A stretch of DNA of 64,000 nucleotides from Lewinellaceae bacterium (GCA_020636375.1 JACJXZ010000011.1:248001-312000); one strand, 5' to 3'; shown: positions 25,954-35,491, counted from the first letter of the stretch. A program made the numbers and translations. Notes: generated by a model not told the origin, from the sequence alone.

Positions 25954-27849
25954 ATGAAAACGAAAAAAACGCTGCTCCTTGCAACCAGCCTGTTCTTTGC
26001 ATTGTACGCCACTGCCCAGGTGTTCTGGACCGATATCAGGGCGGAAGCCATTTACCAGTCAACCGGCGGGACGGAAAATGCCGAAAAAATCTACACGGCT
26101 TTTGAACCGCAGGATTTGTGCCTTGCCCCGGCACTTCAGAAAATTTACTGGACAGACTGGGGGAAAGGCGCTATCTACCGCTCCAACCTCGATGGGACGG
26201 GACGGGAAACGCTCCTTTTCGGCCTTTCTCTGCCAAACGGCATCGTCGTTGACGAAGCCGGCCAGGCTGTTTATTTCATTGTTTCCGACAAAATTCAAAA
26301 GATGGGGCTCGACGGCAGCAATGTCCAGGTAGTAATTTCCGGGCTGTCCCGGCCGCTGGACATTGACCTGGACCTGGAGGCGGGCAAGATTTACTGGAGC
26401 GACCGAATAGACAACGCCATCTACAAAGCCGGCATGGACGGAAGCAATATGGAGGTTGTCCTTTCCGGCCTGGCAGGCCCTACGGATATTGAACTGGACG
26501 TGGCGGGGCAGAAGGTATACTGGCGGCAGTCCGATGGCCTGGCTATCGGCCGGTCTGAGCTGATGAGGGCAGGCTTTGACGGGCAGGGCGAGGAAAGGGT
26601 GGCTATTGGTTATTCTTTCGGCTTCTGCCTGGACCGCCTGAACCAAAAGATTTACTGGACGATATCCGAATCGGGCATCGAGCGGATTTACCGGGCCAAC
26701 CTGGATGGGTCGGGCCAGGAAATACGCTTTTCCAACCTGTACTCGCCCCGGAAGATCGCCGTTGATCCCGGCGCCGAAACGGTGTACTGGACGGAGGATT
26801 TTACGCCCGAAGTCATGTCCCGCGCCGGTTATGACGGCCAGGGGCGGGAAGTCCTGCTGTTCTATCAAATCACCCGGCCGACGAAGATATTCATAGACAC
26901 GGCCAGCAATGAGGTATACTTGCTGAATGATTTTTATGTATTCTTGCCGAATCACGACCCGCTTTCCGCGATCGTCAGGGCGGAATTGTACGACGACAAT
27001 TTTGAGGTGCTGCTCCAGTATCCGGCATTGGAGACTCCCCTTGATTTCGCCGTAGATGTGGCCAACGGGAAAATATACTGGACGGATGAAGGCCCCAACG
27101 AGGTCAGGAGGGCCAACCTGGATGGGAGCAATGTCGAGACCCTGGCCAGCCCTGCCTCCTGGCACGGGCGGGTCAACATCCTGGAACTGGACGTGCAGGC
27201 CGGCAAGCTGTATTGGGATGATCCTTTCGGGGATAAGCTATACAAAATGAACCTGGATGGAACCGGTTTGGAAGAAGCGGCCAGCCTGGAAGGGCTGGGC
27301 CTCTCCGATATGGTTCTCGGCACGGAGGAAGGAGAGCTTTACTGGGCATCCGGGACCGGCCTTATCCAGCGGGCTAACCTCCCGGATGGCGAGGTGCAAA
27401 CTTTGTATACCACCACCAGAATACCGAACGGCCTGGCCATCGACTTTCAGAACGGCCGGATGTACTGGGCAGAAAACTCGGGAAGCTGCTCGGATTGGGT
27501 CATGACGGCCAATATTGACGGGACGGATTCCCGGGAGCTGATCGATTTTGGGACTTGCGGGCACCGGTCCGCCGGCATTTTCGTCAAGCCTTTCGTGCTT
27601 ACCGCCACGGCGGAACCCGACAAAGGCTCCTTCCGCCTTTTCCCCAACCCGGCGGGCAATTGGTTGGCCGTCGAAGGCCCGGAAACCGGGGCTGAACTAA
27701 GCATCTACGACCAACTGGGGCGGCAGGTCATGGCCGCGAATCTGGCCGGCGGGCAGCAGCGGATTGATGTGTCCCGCCTGAATAACGGGATTTACTTTCT
27801 CGTCCTGAGAGGGGAAAAAATATTTACACAACGTTTCATAAAAAACTAA
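25954..27849 (+). CDS. T9SS-secreted YWTD beta-propeller protein
   Basis: A 631-residue exported protein. The ATG at 25954 gives the signal MKTKKTLLLATSLFFALYAT. At least ten LDL-receptor class B repeats follow, each with (I/V)YWT(D/E) or a near form and (A/R)NLDGS(N/G) about 25 residues apart (for example KIYWTDWGKGAIYRSNLDGT), enough for two six-bladed propellers. Residues from FRLFPNPAGN onward are a T9SS sorting domain ending in TQRFIKN. The role is likely adhesion or ligand binding at the surface. It is followed after five bases by a lipoprotein gene. Confidence 0.9.
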   Translation: MKTKKTLLLATSLFFALYATAQVFWTDIRAEAIYQSTGGTENAEKIYTAFEPQDLCLAPALQKIYWTDWGKGAIYRSNLDGTGRETLLFGLSLPNGIVVDEAGQAVYFIVSDKIQKMGLDGSNVQVVISGLSRPLDIDLDLEAGKIYWSDRIDNAIYKAGMDGSNMEVVLSGLAGPTDIELDVAGQKVYWRQSDGLAIGRSELMRAGFDGQGEERVAIGYSFGFCLDRLNQKIYWTISESGIERIYRANLDGSGQEIRFSNLYSPRKIAVDPGAETVYWTEDFTPEVMSRAGYDGQGREVLLFYQITRPTKIFIDTASNEVYLLNDFYVFLPNHDPLSAIVRAELYDDNFEVLLQYPALETPLDFAVDVANGKIYWTDEGPNEVRRANLDGSNVETLASPASWHGRVNILELDVQAGKLYWDDPFGDKLYKMNLDGTGLEEAASLEGLGLSDMVLGTEEGELYWASGTGLIQRANLPDGEVQTLYTTTRIPNGLAIDFQNGRMYWAENSGSCSDWVMTANIDGTDSRELIDFGTCGHRSAGIFVKPFVLTATAEPDKGSFRLFPNPAGNWLAVEGPETGAELSIYDQLGRQVMAANLAGGQQRIDVSRLNNGIYFLVLRGEKIFTQRFIKN

Positions 27850-27854
27850 AATCC

Positions 27855-28304
27855 ATGAAAACCACATTGCAAATAACCCTGTTGCTGCTGCTCCTCATCT
27901 GGAGTGCCTCTTGCCTGAACAACGAGGAAGGGGGGGATCTCGTGCTGGACCCCGATATCTTCCAGACCGAAGAACAAATCCTTGGCGCCCTGGCCGGGCG
28001 TTACCGGTGTGTTGCCGATTGTTGCGGCCAGGATTCTGTAGTGCTCAATGTCCTGTCGGTGAATATGTCAAAGGTGATTTTCGAACACAATCCGGATTTC
28101 TGCCTGGGGTGGCTTGCCACCACTTTCACCAACTGGCCGGCAGAGGAAGTGCTTGACCTGGGCGATGAGGATTTCACTATTCAATATATTTACTCCGTAG
28201 GTTATAATTATGGTTTCATCCTCAATTTGAAACCGAATCAGAAAGCCTTCGAAATCTTTTATGGCCTGGACGACAGTTGGGGGAGGTTTGAAAAGATAGA
28301 GTGA
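27855..28304 (+). CDS. Small lipoprotein of unknown function
   Basis: A 149-residue protein with signal LQITLLLLLLIWSASC, the Cys being the lipidated residue. The mature domain is acidic and has three more Cys (RCVADCCGQ) and aromatic beta-strands (FTIQYIYSVGYNYGFILNL). It begins five bases after the YWTD protein stop, so the two are an operon and may work together at the cell surface. Confidence 0.7.
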   Translation: MKTTLQITLLLLLLIWSASCLNNEEGGDLVLDPDIFQTEEQILGALAGRYRCVADCCGQDSVVLNVLSVNMSKVIFEHNPDFCLGWLATTFTNWPAEEVLDLGDEDFTIQYIYSVGYNYGFILNLKPNQKAFEIFYGLDDSWGRFEKIE

Positions 28305-28330
28305 ATTGTACAGGAAAATAGCCTTAAACC

Positions 28331-28768
28331 ATGAAAACTGGCAAATCCCCCGCTGAATACCGCTTTGACGACAGCCGCAACCTCTTCAACGCCACTATTG
28401 TGGGCAATCTGTTGCTGGCTGTCTTCATGGCGGCGCCCAACCTGGCAGATTTCCCCTATAGCGGGCACGTGCAGACAAGCTTTTATACCGCTTGCCTGGC
28501 CTTCGCGCTACAGCGGCTCTATAACTGGGGATCGCAAAAGGCGAACGCCCTCATCCTGATCGTTTACCTGGCGGCCTGCGGGGCGGAGTACGCTATTTGG
28601 GGCCTGCCCGGCTCGCCTCTTTCCACCAAGGAGGACCCGTACATGGGCAAGGGCCTGTTCCTTGAGATTGTGCTGTGGTCGCTGCCGCTGATCTACATAG
28701 GATTGCGGGTATTGCTGGCCCTGCCTATCGTTTTGACCATGATCAGCCTCGTGCCGCGATCATCCTGA
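28331..28768 (+). CDS. Small integral membrane protein
   Basis: A 145-residue protein with four predicted membrane helices at about residues 21-39, 52-65, 71-90 and 110-140. I do not recognise the family. It follows the lipoprotein by 26 bp in the same direction and is followed by a strong hairpin, so it probably closes the operon that starts at 25954. Confidence 0.65.
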   Translation: MKTGKSPAEYRFDDSRNLFNATIVGNLLLAVFMAAPNLADFPYSGHVQTSFYTACLAFALQRLYNWGSQKANALILIVYLAACGAEYAIWGLPGSPLSTKEDPYMGKGLFLEIVLWSLPLIYIGLRVLLALPIVLTMISLVPRSS

Positions 28769-28779
28769 TCGCCCGGCCG

Positions 28780-28816
28780 CTATAGCTTCAGGAGCTTTTT
28801 GTTCCTGAAGCCATAG
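28780..28816 (+). terminator. Hairpin at operon end
   Basis: CTATAGCTTCAGGA pairs with TCCTGAAGCCATAG with one mismatch around a T-rich loop. It has no T tail, but its place 12 bp after a stop suggests an operon-end hairpin. Confidence 0.6.
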
Positions 28817-28939
28817 TAGTTATTCGGTTATTATTTAATTTACCCTGGTTGCAAGACAAGCCTTTGGGGGCCAGCCGTGAACCCATTGTATTTTGCCGGT
28901 TGGCCTTTGTTCATCCCAAAACTCTTAACAACCCACGAC

Positions 28940-29626
28940 ATGAAAAAAATACTGCCCCTGCTCATTCTGGCCGTACTTTCCCACTACCTCCCCGCCCAAA
29001 CCGCCCTGTCCTTTTACGCCGGGCCCAACCAGATCCAAATAGTATCCAAGTACGGCGACAACTACCCTTACGCCGAAACAAAGCTGGATGCCCCGGCCGG
29101 CTACGGAGCGGTTTTTATCCTACAACCCGAAGCCGATGAGGTGCTGAAGCCTGGCCTCGAAGTGGGGTATACGAGCAATACCGGGCGCCTGCATGTCTAT
29201 TCCGGCGGGAAAGGCAGCAGCAGTTCCTGGTCCGGAGACTTCCATTTCCGGTATTTGCTGTTGGGCTTCCATCCCGAATTGACAGCACGGGCCGGCCGGC
29301 TTGAACTGGGGCTCGGGTTGGGATTCCGGCTGCGGTTGTTGCTGGCCAACGAACGGGTAGAAGTGAGGGGCTTGAATTCTGACCTCATCAATGGTTCGGA
29401 AAACATCGAAGAAAGTGGTCGCGCCGGCGATTATCTGAATGACAACATAACGGGCTGGATGGTTTTCCTGTCCGCCCGGTGGAGGATAAACGGCAACTGG
29501 GCCGCCGGGCTGAGGGCCACCTACGACCGGGGCAGCGAACCGGGCAAAGGCGGCTTCGCTACCGGCAATACCTTCCGGGATGCCTTTCTGGGCGGCGGGA
29601 TCACTTACCGCTTCAATAAAAAATAG
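28940..29626 (+). CDS. Outer-membrane beta-barrel protein
   Basis: A 228-residue protein. The ATG at 28940 begins the signal MKKILPLLILAVLSHYLPA. The mature protein alternates polar and hydrophobic residues in about eight strands (for example ALSFYAGPNQIQIV, LELGLGLGFRLRLLL, GWMVFLSARWRI) and ends with an aromatic-rich strand FLGGGITYRFNKK. It is a PorT/OmpW-like eight-stranded barrel. Function unknown. Confidence 0.75.
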   Translation: MKKILPLLILAVLSHYLPAQTALSFYAGPNQIQIVSKYGDNYPYAETKLDAPAGYGAVFILQPEADEVLKPGLEVGYTSNTGRLHVYSGGKGSSSSWSGDFHFRYLLLGFHPELTARAGRLELGLGLGFRLRLLLANERVEVRGLNSDLINGSENIEESGRAGDYLNDNITGWMVFLSARWRINGNWAAGLRATYDRGSEPGKGGFATGNTFRDAFLGGGITYRFNKK

Positions 29627-29696
29627 GCGGACAGGAATTAAAAAGCGGTTTTCCCGGTTTTCAGGGCATTGCTTATTTTTTACCACACCAGGAACG

Positions 29697-30197
29697 ATGT
29701 CCGACGCTAACCCGCATTCCAGTAACCTCCATATCCGCCAGGAGAACAACGCCGCCGTCCTGGCCCGCCTGAACCGCCACGTGCATGCGCCCCATTACGA
29801 GCGGCACCCCGACCGCTATGCGCCCTATGATTTTGGCCGGTTCGTCGGTTGGTACGAAACCGTGCTGGCAAAGGAGGGCGCCTACGGCCTGGTGGCTTAC
29901 CTGGAAGGCGAGCCGGTGGGGTACGCCCTGCTGCTCCACAAAAAGAACAACGGAGCACATGCCATGCTGGCCGAAAATTATGAGTATGTGCAAGTGGAAG
30001 AGATGGCCGTCGCCACAGCACACCAGGGCAGAGGCTTCGGCAAACAGCTGATGCAGCACATCCGCGCTTTCTGCCGGGAGAAGGGCGCCCGGCGGGTGCA
30101 GCTCAGCGTCTGGCTGGACAATGAGGCCGCCAAGAGTTTCTACGAGCGGGAGGGCTTCGAAGGGTATTTGCTGTATATGGAAATGGCGGTGGAGTAG
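29697..30197 (+). CDS. GNAT family N-acetyltransferase
   Basis: A 166-residue GCN5-related acetyltransferase. The acetyl-CoA pyrophosphate loop is VATAHQGRGFGKQLMQHI around residues 104-121, and the closing motif is LDNEAAKSFYEREGFEG near residues 140-156. The substrate is not predictable. The start ATG at 29697 follows a GGAAC-type ribosome site. It is the first gene of a short same-strand run with the Nudix gene. Confidence 0.88.
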   Translation: MSDANPHSSNLHIRQENNAAVLARLNRHVHAPHYERHPDRYAPYDFGRFVGWYETVLAKEGAYGLVAYLEGEPVGYALLLHKKNNGAHAMLAENYEYVQVEEMAVATAHQGRGFGKQLMQHIRAFCREKGARRVQLSVWLDNEAAKSFYEREGFEGYLLYMEMAVE

Positions 30198-30283
30198 ACG
30201 CTGTGGATGTTTCAAAAACAGCCCCATCTCCGGAACTTTTCTCTTGTTTCATCCTTTTTGAAGAGGTATCAAAACCAACCCGC

Positions 30284-30745
30284 ATGCAAACCACGCCCAC
30301 GCTGCAGCTCGGCAGCATCCCCCCCGAAACCCCTTATCGTATCCGCCCCGGAAGCTATGCCGTCTTCTTCAACGAGAAGGGCGAAGCCGGCGTCATCCGC
30401 AACGACGACGGCGACTACTTCCTGGCCGGCGGCGGCATCGAGCCGGGGGAAACCAAAGAGCAGGCCCTGCTGCGCGAAGTGCAGGAGGAGGCCGGCCTGC
30501 TGGCAGAGATCGACGCCTACATGGGTTCTGCCGCCGAATACTACTACGACCCCGGCCACCGGCACTACTTCAACAAGATCGGCCACTTCTTCCTGATCAC
30601 GCCCTATGAACAGGACCTGTCCCTCAAAGTGGAAGACGACCACACCCTGCTCTGGCTGCCCCTGGAGCAGGCCCACCCGCTGATGTACCACGACATCTAC
30701 CGCTGGGCCCTGGAGCAGGCCGTAAACCGGACGGGCCACCTTTAG
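30284..30745 (+). CDS. NUDIX hydrolase
   Basis: A 153-residue protein with the complete Nudix box, GGGIEPGETKEQALLREVQEEAG, at about residues 49-71, written here only to name its residues G, E, REVQEE. Nudix enzymes hydrolyse nucleoside diphosphates linked to another moiety. The ATG at 30284 is chosen because the strand PYRIRPGSYAVFFNEKGEA follows it directly, as in the family. The substrate is unknown. Confidence 0.9.
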   Translation: MQTTPTLQLGSIPPETPYRIRPGSYAVFFNEKGEAGVIRNDDGDYFLAGGGIEPGETKEQALLREVQEEAGLLAEIDAYMGSAAEYYYDPGHRHYFNKIGHFFLITPYEQDLSLKVEDDHTLLWLPLEQAHPLMYHDIYRWALEQAVNRTGHL

Positions 30746-30757
30746 GTGGCTCGTATC

Positions 30758-31537
30758 TTAAATGCAATAAAAAATAAAATAATTCATCCCCAGGTTAAAC
30801 CCCGCGTGCGCCAGGATAGCCCCCAGGATGGACCCCGAGCGTTGCCGGAAGCAGGAAAACGACAGGCAAAGCCCGAAGAGCGCCGCTGCCCAAAGGAGGG
30901 CGGGCCCTGCCAGGAACTTCCAGTTGCCGGAAACATAGACGATGCCGAAGTGCGCCAGGTGGACGAGCGCAAAGGCCAGGCTGTCCAGCACGGAGGCCAT
31001 CCGCTGGCCGAAGCTGGCCCGAAAGTTTTCGTGGATGAGCCCCCGGTAGAACAGTTCCTCCCCGATAGGGCTGAACGTCATGCCGATAGAGGCGAAGATC
31101 AGGAAGAAGGCCAGGCGGGTATCGGCGTTCATCTCCGGCGGCAGGTTGCTGTAAGTGCCGGAAATGTAGTACAGCCAGTTGCGTTCTGTCAGGCCGTAAA
31201 CTTCGTATGAGAACGCAAACATCAACCCACAGTATGCCAGTCCTGCCGCCAGGCCGGCAAGCAGCCAGCCGTAACGGCGCGGCCGGCAGATTCCCACTGC
31301 TTTTCGCCCTTCCCGGCTCAGCAGCACGTAAGGGGCTGCCCACATGCTGAGGAAGACAAGGGAAACATACTGGTAACTGCCCGTCTGGCTGGCCCACAAC
31401 ACCAGCCAGAAGCGGGGGATGCTCCAGAGCAGAACAAGAGCCAGGCCGGAGCGCCAGCCGGGGCGCAGGAGGGGGTGCCAGAAAGGGCGGTAGAAAGCAG
31501 ATGGCATAAGTAAAGTTATTTGCATGATCAAACGCAT
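30758..31537 (-). CDS. CPBP intramembrane metalloprotease (CAAX/Abi type)
   Basis: A 259-residue polytopic membrane protein. The diagnostic motifs are present: EELFYRGLIHENFR (EExxxR) near residue 158, FALVHLAHFGIVY (FxxxH) near residue 196, and a third His in GAILAHAGFN near residue 245. The family holds prenyl-protein endopeptidases and bacteriocin-immunity-related proteases. Starts at 31537 or 31525 are both possible. It is convergent with the Nudix gene, with only 12 bp between stops. Confidence 0.88.
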   Translation of the reverse strand: MRLIMQITLLMPSAFYRPFWHPLLRPGWRSGLALVLLWSIPRFWLVLWASQTGSYQYVSLVFLSMWAAPYVLLSREGRKAVGICRPRRYGWLLAGLAAGLAYCGLMFAFSYEVYGLTERNWLYYISGTYSNLPPEMNADTRLAFFLIFASIGMTFSPIGEELFYRGLIHENFRASFGQRMASVLDSLAFALVHLAHFGIVYVSGNWKFLAGPALLWAAALFGLCLSFSCFRQRSGSILGAILAHAGFNLGMNYFIFYCI

Positions 31538-31607
31538 CCTGGGCCAGTACCTTTCAGGATAATTTTTAAATTTGGAGACAACATCAAATTTCAGGAATTC
31601 CCAAGCT

Positions 31608-33242
31608 ATGAAAAAATACCTGAGTTTGCTCTGCAGCCTGGCAGCTGTTTGTACAACCCTTACCGCTCAGCCGGCCTTCACCCGGCAGGACACCCTGCGC
31701 GGTTCCGTCACCCCGGAGCGGGCCTGGTGGGACCTGGCGTATTACCACCTGGATATTTTCGTCAACCCCGCCGACAGCACCATCACGGGGTCCAACACCA
31801 TCCGATACCGGGTGCTGGCGCCGGGGCAGCGCCTGCAGGTCGACCTGCAGCCGCCCATGCAGGTGGAAAAAGTAGTGCAAAACGGCAAAGAACTGCCCTT
31901 CCGGCAGGATGGCAATGCCTGGTTCGTGGAACTGCCCCGGCCTCAGGTGCCGGGAACGACAGCAGCCATAACCGTCTTTTACGGCGGCCGCCCCCGCGTG
32001 GCCCGCAACCCGCCCTGGGACGCCGTCATGGCCTGGGAAACCGACGACAACGGCAAGCCCTTTGCCGCCACTTCCTGCCAGGGCGAAGGCGCCAGCCTCT
32101 GGTGGCCCTGCAAGGACCATATGTACGACGAGCCCGACAGCATGCTGCTCAGCGTGCGTGTGCCCGCCGGGCTGATGGACATCTCCAACGGCCGCCTGCG
32201 CGGAGTGGATGAAAATGAAGACGGCACCCGTACCTTCCACTGGTTCGTCGGCAACCCCATCAACAATTACGGGGTGAATGCCAACATCGCCGATTATGTG
32301 TATTTTTCCGAAAAATACCCGGGAGAAAAGGGCGCGCTCGACTGCGACTACTACGTGCTGCCCTACAACCTGGAAAAGGCGCGGGAACAGTTTAAAGACG
32401 TGCCGCGCATGCTGGCCGCCTTCGAGCACTGGTTCGGCCCCTATCCCTTCTATGAAGACGGCTTCAAGCTGGTGGAAGTGCCTTACCTGGGCATGGAGCA
32501 CCAAAGCTCGGTGACCTACGGCAACGGCTACCAGAACGGCTACCGCGGTTACGACCTGAGCGGCACGGGCTGGGGCCTGAAGTTCGACTTCATCATCATC
32601 CACGAGGCCGGCCACGAGTGGTTTGCCAACAGCATCACCTACCAGGACATTGCCGACATGTGGGTGCACGAAGGCTTTACCGCCTATTCGGAAAACCTCT
32701 TCCTGGACTACCACTACGGCAAGGAGGCCAGCGCCGATTACGTCATCGGTACCCGCGCCAATATCCGGAACGACCGCCCCGTTATCGGCCCCTATGGCGT
32801 GAACCGCAGCGGCTCGGGCGACATGTACTATAAGGGTGCCAATATGCTGCACACCCTGCGCCAGATCGTCGACGATGACGAAAAGTGGCGCGGCATCCTG
32901 CGCGGCATGAACCGCGAATTCTACCACCAGACGGTGACCTCCCGGCAGGTGGAGGAGTACCTCAGCCGCCAGGCCGGCCGGGATTTGTCCCGCTTCTTCG
33001 ATCAATATCTGCGCACCATCCTGATCCCCCGGCTGGAATACCGCATCGAGGGCAAAAAGCTGTCCTACCGCTGGGCCAATTGCGTGGAGGGCTTCGACAT
33101 GCCGGTAAAGGCTTTTGTAAACGAACAAGAACAGTGGCTGGCGCCGGCGGCCGGGAAATGGAAGCAGCTAAAAATCAGCAAGAGCATACAGTCCTTCCGC
33201 ATTGACCGGAATTTTTATGTGGAATACATGGAAATACATTGA
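31608..33242 (+). CDS. Secreted M1 family aminopeptidase
   Basis: A 544-residue zinc peptidase with signal MKKYLSLLCSLAAVCTTLTA. The zinc site is HEAGHEW (His332, His336), with the third ligand Glu355 in WVHEGFTAYSE. The substrate motif LGMEHQSSVTYGN takes the place of GAMEN, and a Tyr in DMYYKGANMLH is the likely transition-state residue. It trims N-terminal residues from peptides outside the cytoplasm. Oddly, its last codons (VEYMEIH) are read from the first units of a 10-bp minisatellite, and the TGA stop is a single-base variant of the repeat. A TAAATTTG at 31567-31574 may be the -7 promoter element. Confidence 0.92.
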   Translation: MKKYLSLLCSLAAVCTTLTAQPAFTRQDTLRGSVTPERAWWDLAYYHLDIFVNPADSTITGSNTIRYRVLAPGQRLQVDLQPPMQVEKVVQNGKELPFRQDGNAWFVELPRPQVPGTTAAITVFYGGRPRVARNPPWDAVMAWETDDNGKPFAATSCQGEGASLWWPCKDHMYDEPDSMLLSVRVPAGLMDISNGRLRGVDENEDGTRTFHWFVGNPINNYGVNANIADYVYFSEKYPGEKGALDCDYYVLPYNLEKAREQFKDVPRMLAAFEHWFGPYPFYEDGFKLVEVPYLGMEHQSSVTYGNGYQNGYRGYDLSGTGWGLKFDFIIIHEAGHEWFANSITYQDIADMWVHEGFTAYSENLFLDYHYGKEASADYVIGTRANIRNDRPVIGPYGVNRSGSGDMYYKGANMLHTLRQIVDDDEKWRGILRGMNREFYHQTVTSRQVEEYLSRQAGRDLSRFFDQYLRTILIPRLEYRIEGKKLSYRWANCVEGFDMPVKAFVNEQEQWLAPAAGKWKQLKISKSIQSFRIDRNFYVEYMEIH

Positions 33243-33357
33243 AATATATGGAAATGTGTGGAAATGTGTGGGGATACATGGAAATACGTGGAAATACATG
33301 GAGATACATGGAAATACGTGGAGATATGTGGAAATACGTGGAGATATGTGGAGATTT
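33222..33357 (+). repeat. 10-bp minisatellite, about 13-14 units
   Basis: Units of consensus TGGAAATAC(A/G), with variants TGGAGATA(C/T)(A/G), run head to tail. The array begins within the last codons of the M1 peptidase and ends about 60 bp before the YdeI gene. No unit has a stop codon in the coding direction apart from the variant that ends the peptidase. A related array with the same unit lies at 49505-49655, again starting at the 3' end of a gene and in the same orientation relative to it. Confidence 0.9.
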
Positions 33358-33416
33358 GCTACCCGGGGCTATTGTGTCCTGTGTGGCAAAAAAAAACAAC
33401 CGAAAGGCAAGCAAAT

Positions 33417-34025
33417 ATGGATCCCAGATTCTTTCCTACTCCGGAAGATTTCCGGTCCTGGCTCCAGGAAAACCACGACAAGCAGGAGGAGCTTTGGGTC
33501 GGTTATTACAAAAAAGCCGCTAAAAAGCCGAGCATTACCTGGCCGGAATCGGTCGACGAGGCGCTGTGCTTTGGCTGGATTGACGGCCTGCGCAGGTCCA
33601 TCGACGAGGAAAGCTACAAAATCCGTTTCACGCCCCGCCGGCCCAGCAGCATCTGGAGCGCGGTGAACATCAGGCGGTTTGAGGAATTGAAAAAACTGGG
33701 CAGAATCCGGTCTCCGGGGCAGGCCGCATACGAACGCAGGAAGGAAAAGCGTTCAGAACGATATTCCTACGAACAAGGCACACTGGAGCTTTCCGAAGCT
33801 TACGAAAAAAAGATCAGGGCCAATAAAAAGGCCTGGGATTTTTTCCGGTCCTTGCCGCCTTCCGTCCAAAAGCCTTCCATCTGGTACGTGATGAGCGCGA
33901 AGTGGGAGGAGACGCGCCTGCGGCGGCTGGAGACGCTGATACAGTGCTCGGAGGAGGGGCAGCTAGGCTGGTCGAAGTCTCCAGACTTCGACCTAAGCCC
34001 ACACCTAAAAAAACATCACCAATGA
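33417..34025 (+). CDS. YdeI/OmpD-associated family protein
   Basis: A 202-residue protein. The start at 33417 gives MDPRFFPTPEDFRSWLQENH, matching the family N-terminus; in-frame sequence further upstream only translates the minisatellite. Conserved blocks are ELWVGYYKKA, ITWPESVDEALCFGWIDGL, and YKIRFTPRRPSSIWSAVN. The C-terminus has the usual WYVMSAKWEETRLRRLETL. The family is linked to bacteriocin tolerance and polymyxin resistance, but the mechanism is unknown. Its TGA overlaps the ATG of the serine hydrolase, so translation is coupled. Confidence 0.88.
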   Translation: MDPRFFPTPEDFRSWLQENHDKQEELWVGYYKKAAKKPSITWPESVDEALCFGWIDGLRRSIDEESYKIRFTPRRPSSIWSAVNIRRFEELKKLGRIRSPGQAAYERRKEKRSERYSYEQGTLELSEAYEKKIRANKKAWDFFRSLPPSVQKPSIWYVMSAKWEETRLRRLETLIQCSEEGQLGWSKSPDFDLSPHLKKHHQ

Positions 34026-35491
34026 AATACCATCCCCTGTTAACCTTAATCTTCCTGTTGTCCTTACCGACAGCATTTCTCTCCAGCCAGCCGGGCAGCC
34101 CGGCCGCCGGAGAGCGCATCCAACAGATGGAAAACAGCCTTTTGCCCGGCATCGTCATCGCCGGCAGGGAAGAGGCCAGCCGCTTCAACATCCACGACCG
34201 GATGAGGCATTACAAAGTGCCGGGCCTGAGCATTGCCTTTGTCGATAACGGGCAGGTCGCCTGGACGCGGTGCTACGGCTACCGGAGCCAGGACAGCCTG
34301 GTGCCGGTCGACAGCCTCACCCTCTTCCAGGCGGCTTCCATCAGCAAGCCGGTGGCCGCCCTGGCCGCCCTGCGGCTGGTGGAGGAAGGAAAGCTGAAAC
34401 TGGATGAAGACGTCAACCGGTATCTGAAAGGCTGGCAGGTGGAGGCCACGCCTTTTACGGAAGGAAAGCCCATCACCCTGGAACACCTGCTCACCCATAC
34501 CGCCGGGCTGACGGTCCACGGCTTCGGGGGCTATGCGCAGGGAGATTCCGTACCCACCCTCCTCCAGGTCCTGAACGGAGAAAAGCCGGCCAACTCGGAT
34601 AAGATCGAGCCCGACACCTTTCCCGGCAGCATCTGGCGGTACTCGGGCGGGGGGTATACCCTGATGCAGAAGATGGTGGAGGACGTGGCCGGGAAACCCT
34701 TTCCCCAGGTCATGCAGGAAATGGTATTGTCGCCGGTCGGCATGAACCCCAGCACGTATGAACAGCCGTTGCCGGAAAGGCTGCGCCAAAATGCCGCCAT
34801 TGGCCATCGGCCGGATGGCAAAAAAGTGGAAGGCGACTGGCACACCTACCCCGAAATGGCAGCCGCCGGCCTGTGGACGACGCCTTCCGATCTCGCCCGC
34901 TACATCATCGAAGTGCAGCAATCGCTCAAAGGCGAATCCAACCGGGTGCTTTCCCGGGAGATGACGGAAAAAATGCTCGCTAAGCACCTGGGCGACTGGG
35001 GCCTGGGGCCGGCGCTGGCCGGCGAAGGCGATTCCCTGCGCTTCAGCCACGGCGGCGCCAACGAAGGCTACCGCTGCCAGATGATGGGCTTTGCCCATCG
35101 GGGGCAGGGCGTGGTGCTGATGTCCAATTCCGACAACGGCATCGCACTCATCGGCGAAGTCCTGAGGGCAGTCTCGGAGGCCTACGGCTGGGGGATTTAT
35201 AACGCCGAAACCAGGGAAGTGATCAGCCTGGCACCGGAGCAACTGGAGCGCTTCGCCGGCCAATACCGCCTCCCGGAACAGCAAATTGAAGTACACTTGT
35301 CCCTGAAAGACGGCCGGCTTTGGGCGAAACAGCTGTGGGACGGCGCGGAATACGAGCTGTATCCGGAATCGGAGCTGATCTTTTTTGAGACTGGAGAGGG
35401 TATTGTTTTTAATTTTACTGCTGCTGAGGAAGGCAAAATAACTGGTTTCTCTGTTTTCGGCGGCGCGTATCAGTTTGACAAAATCGACTAA
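34022..35491 (+). CDS. Secreted serine hydrolase, beta-lactamase/class C family
   Basis: A 489-residue protein with signal MKYHPLLTLIFLLSLPTAFL. The catalytic SxxK is Ser106-Lys109 in ASISKPVAAL, the Tyr motif is YSGGGYTLMQKM, and the third box is HGGANEGY. A C-terminal lipocalin-like domain follows (residues 395-489, AGQYRLPEQQIEVHLSLKDG). Such enzymes act as D-amino-acid peptidases, esterases or penicillin-recognising hydrolases; lactamase activity should not be assumed. It is co-translated with YdeI and abuts the next gene. Confidence 0.9.
   Translation: MKYHPLLTLIFLLSLPTAFLSSQPGSPAAGERIQQMENSLLPGIVIAGREEASRFNIHDRMRHYKVPGLSIAFVDNGQVAWTRCYGYRSQDSLVPVDSLTLFQAASISKPVAALAALRLVEEGKLKLDEDVNRYLKGWQVEATPFTEGKPITLEHLLTHTAGLTVHGFGGYAQGDSVPTLLQVLNGEKPANSDKIEPDTFPGSIWRYSGGGYTLMQKMVEDVAGKPFPQVMQEMVLSPVGMNPSTYEQPLPERLRQNAAIGHRPDGKKVEGDWHTYPEMAAAGLWTTPSDLARYIIEVQQSLKGESNRVLSREMTEKMLAKHLGDWGLGPALAGEGDSLRFSHGGANEGYRCQMMGFAHRGQGVVLMSNSDNGIALIGEVLRAVSEAYGWGIYNAETREVISLAPEQLERFAGQYRLPEQQIEVHLSLKDGRLWAKQLWDGAEYELYPESELIFFETGEGIVFNFTAAEEGKITGFSVFGGAYQFDKID

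Noticed and set aside
33258..33416. Longer N-terminus for the YdeI gene
   Set aside because: The extension only translates the minisatellite (MEIHGDTWKY-type repeats) and has no counterpart in the family.
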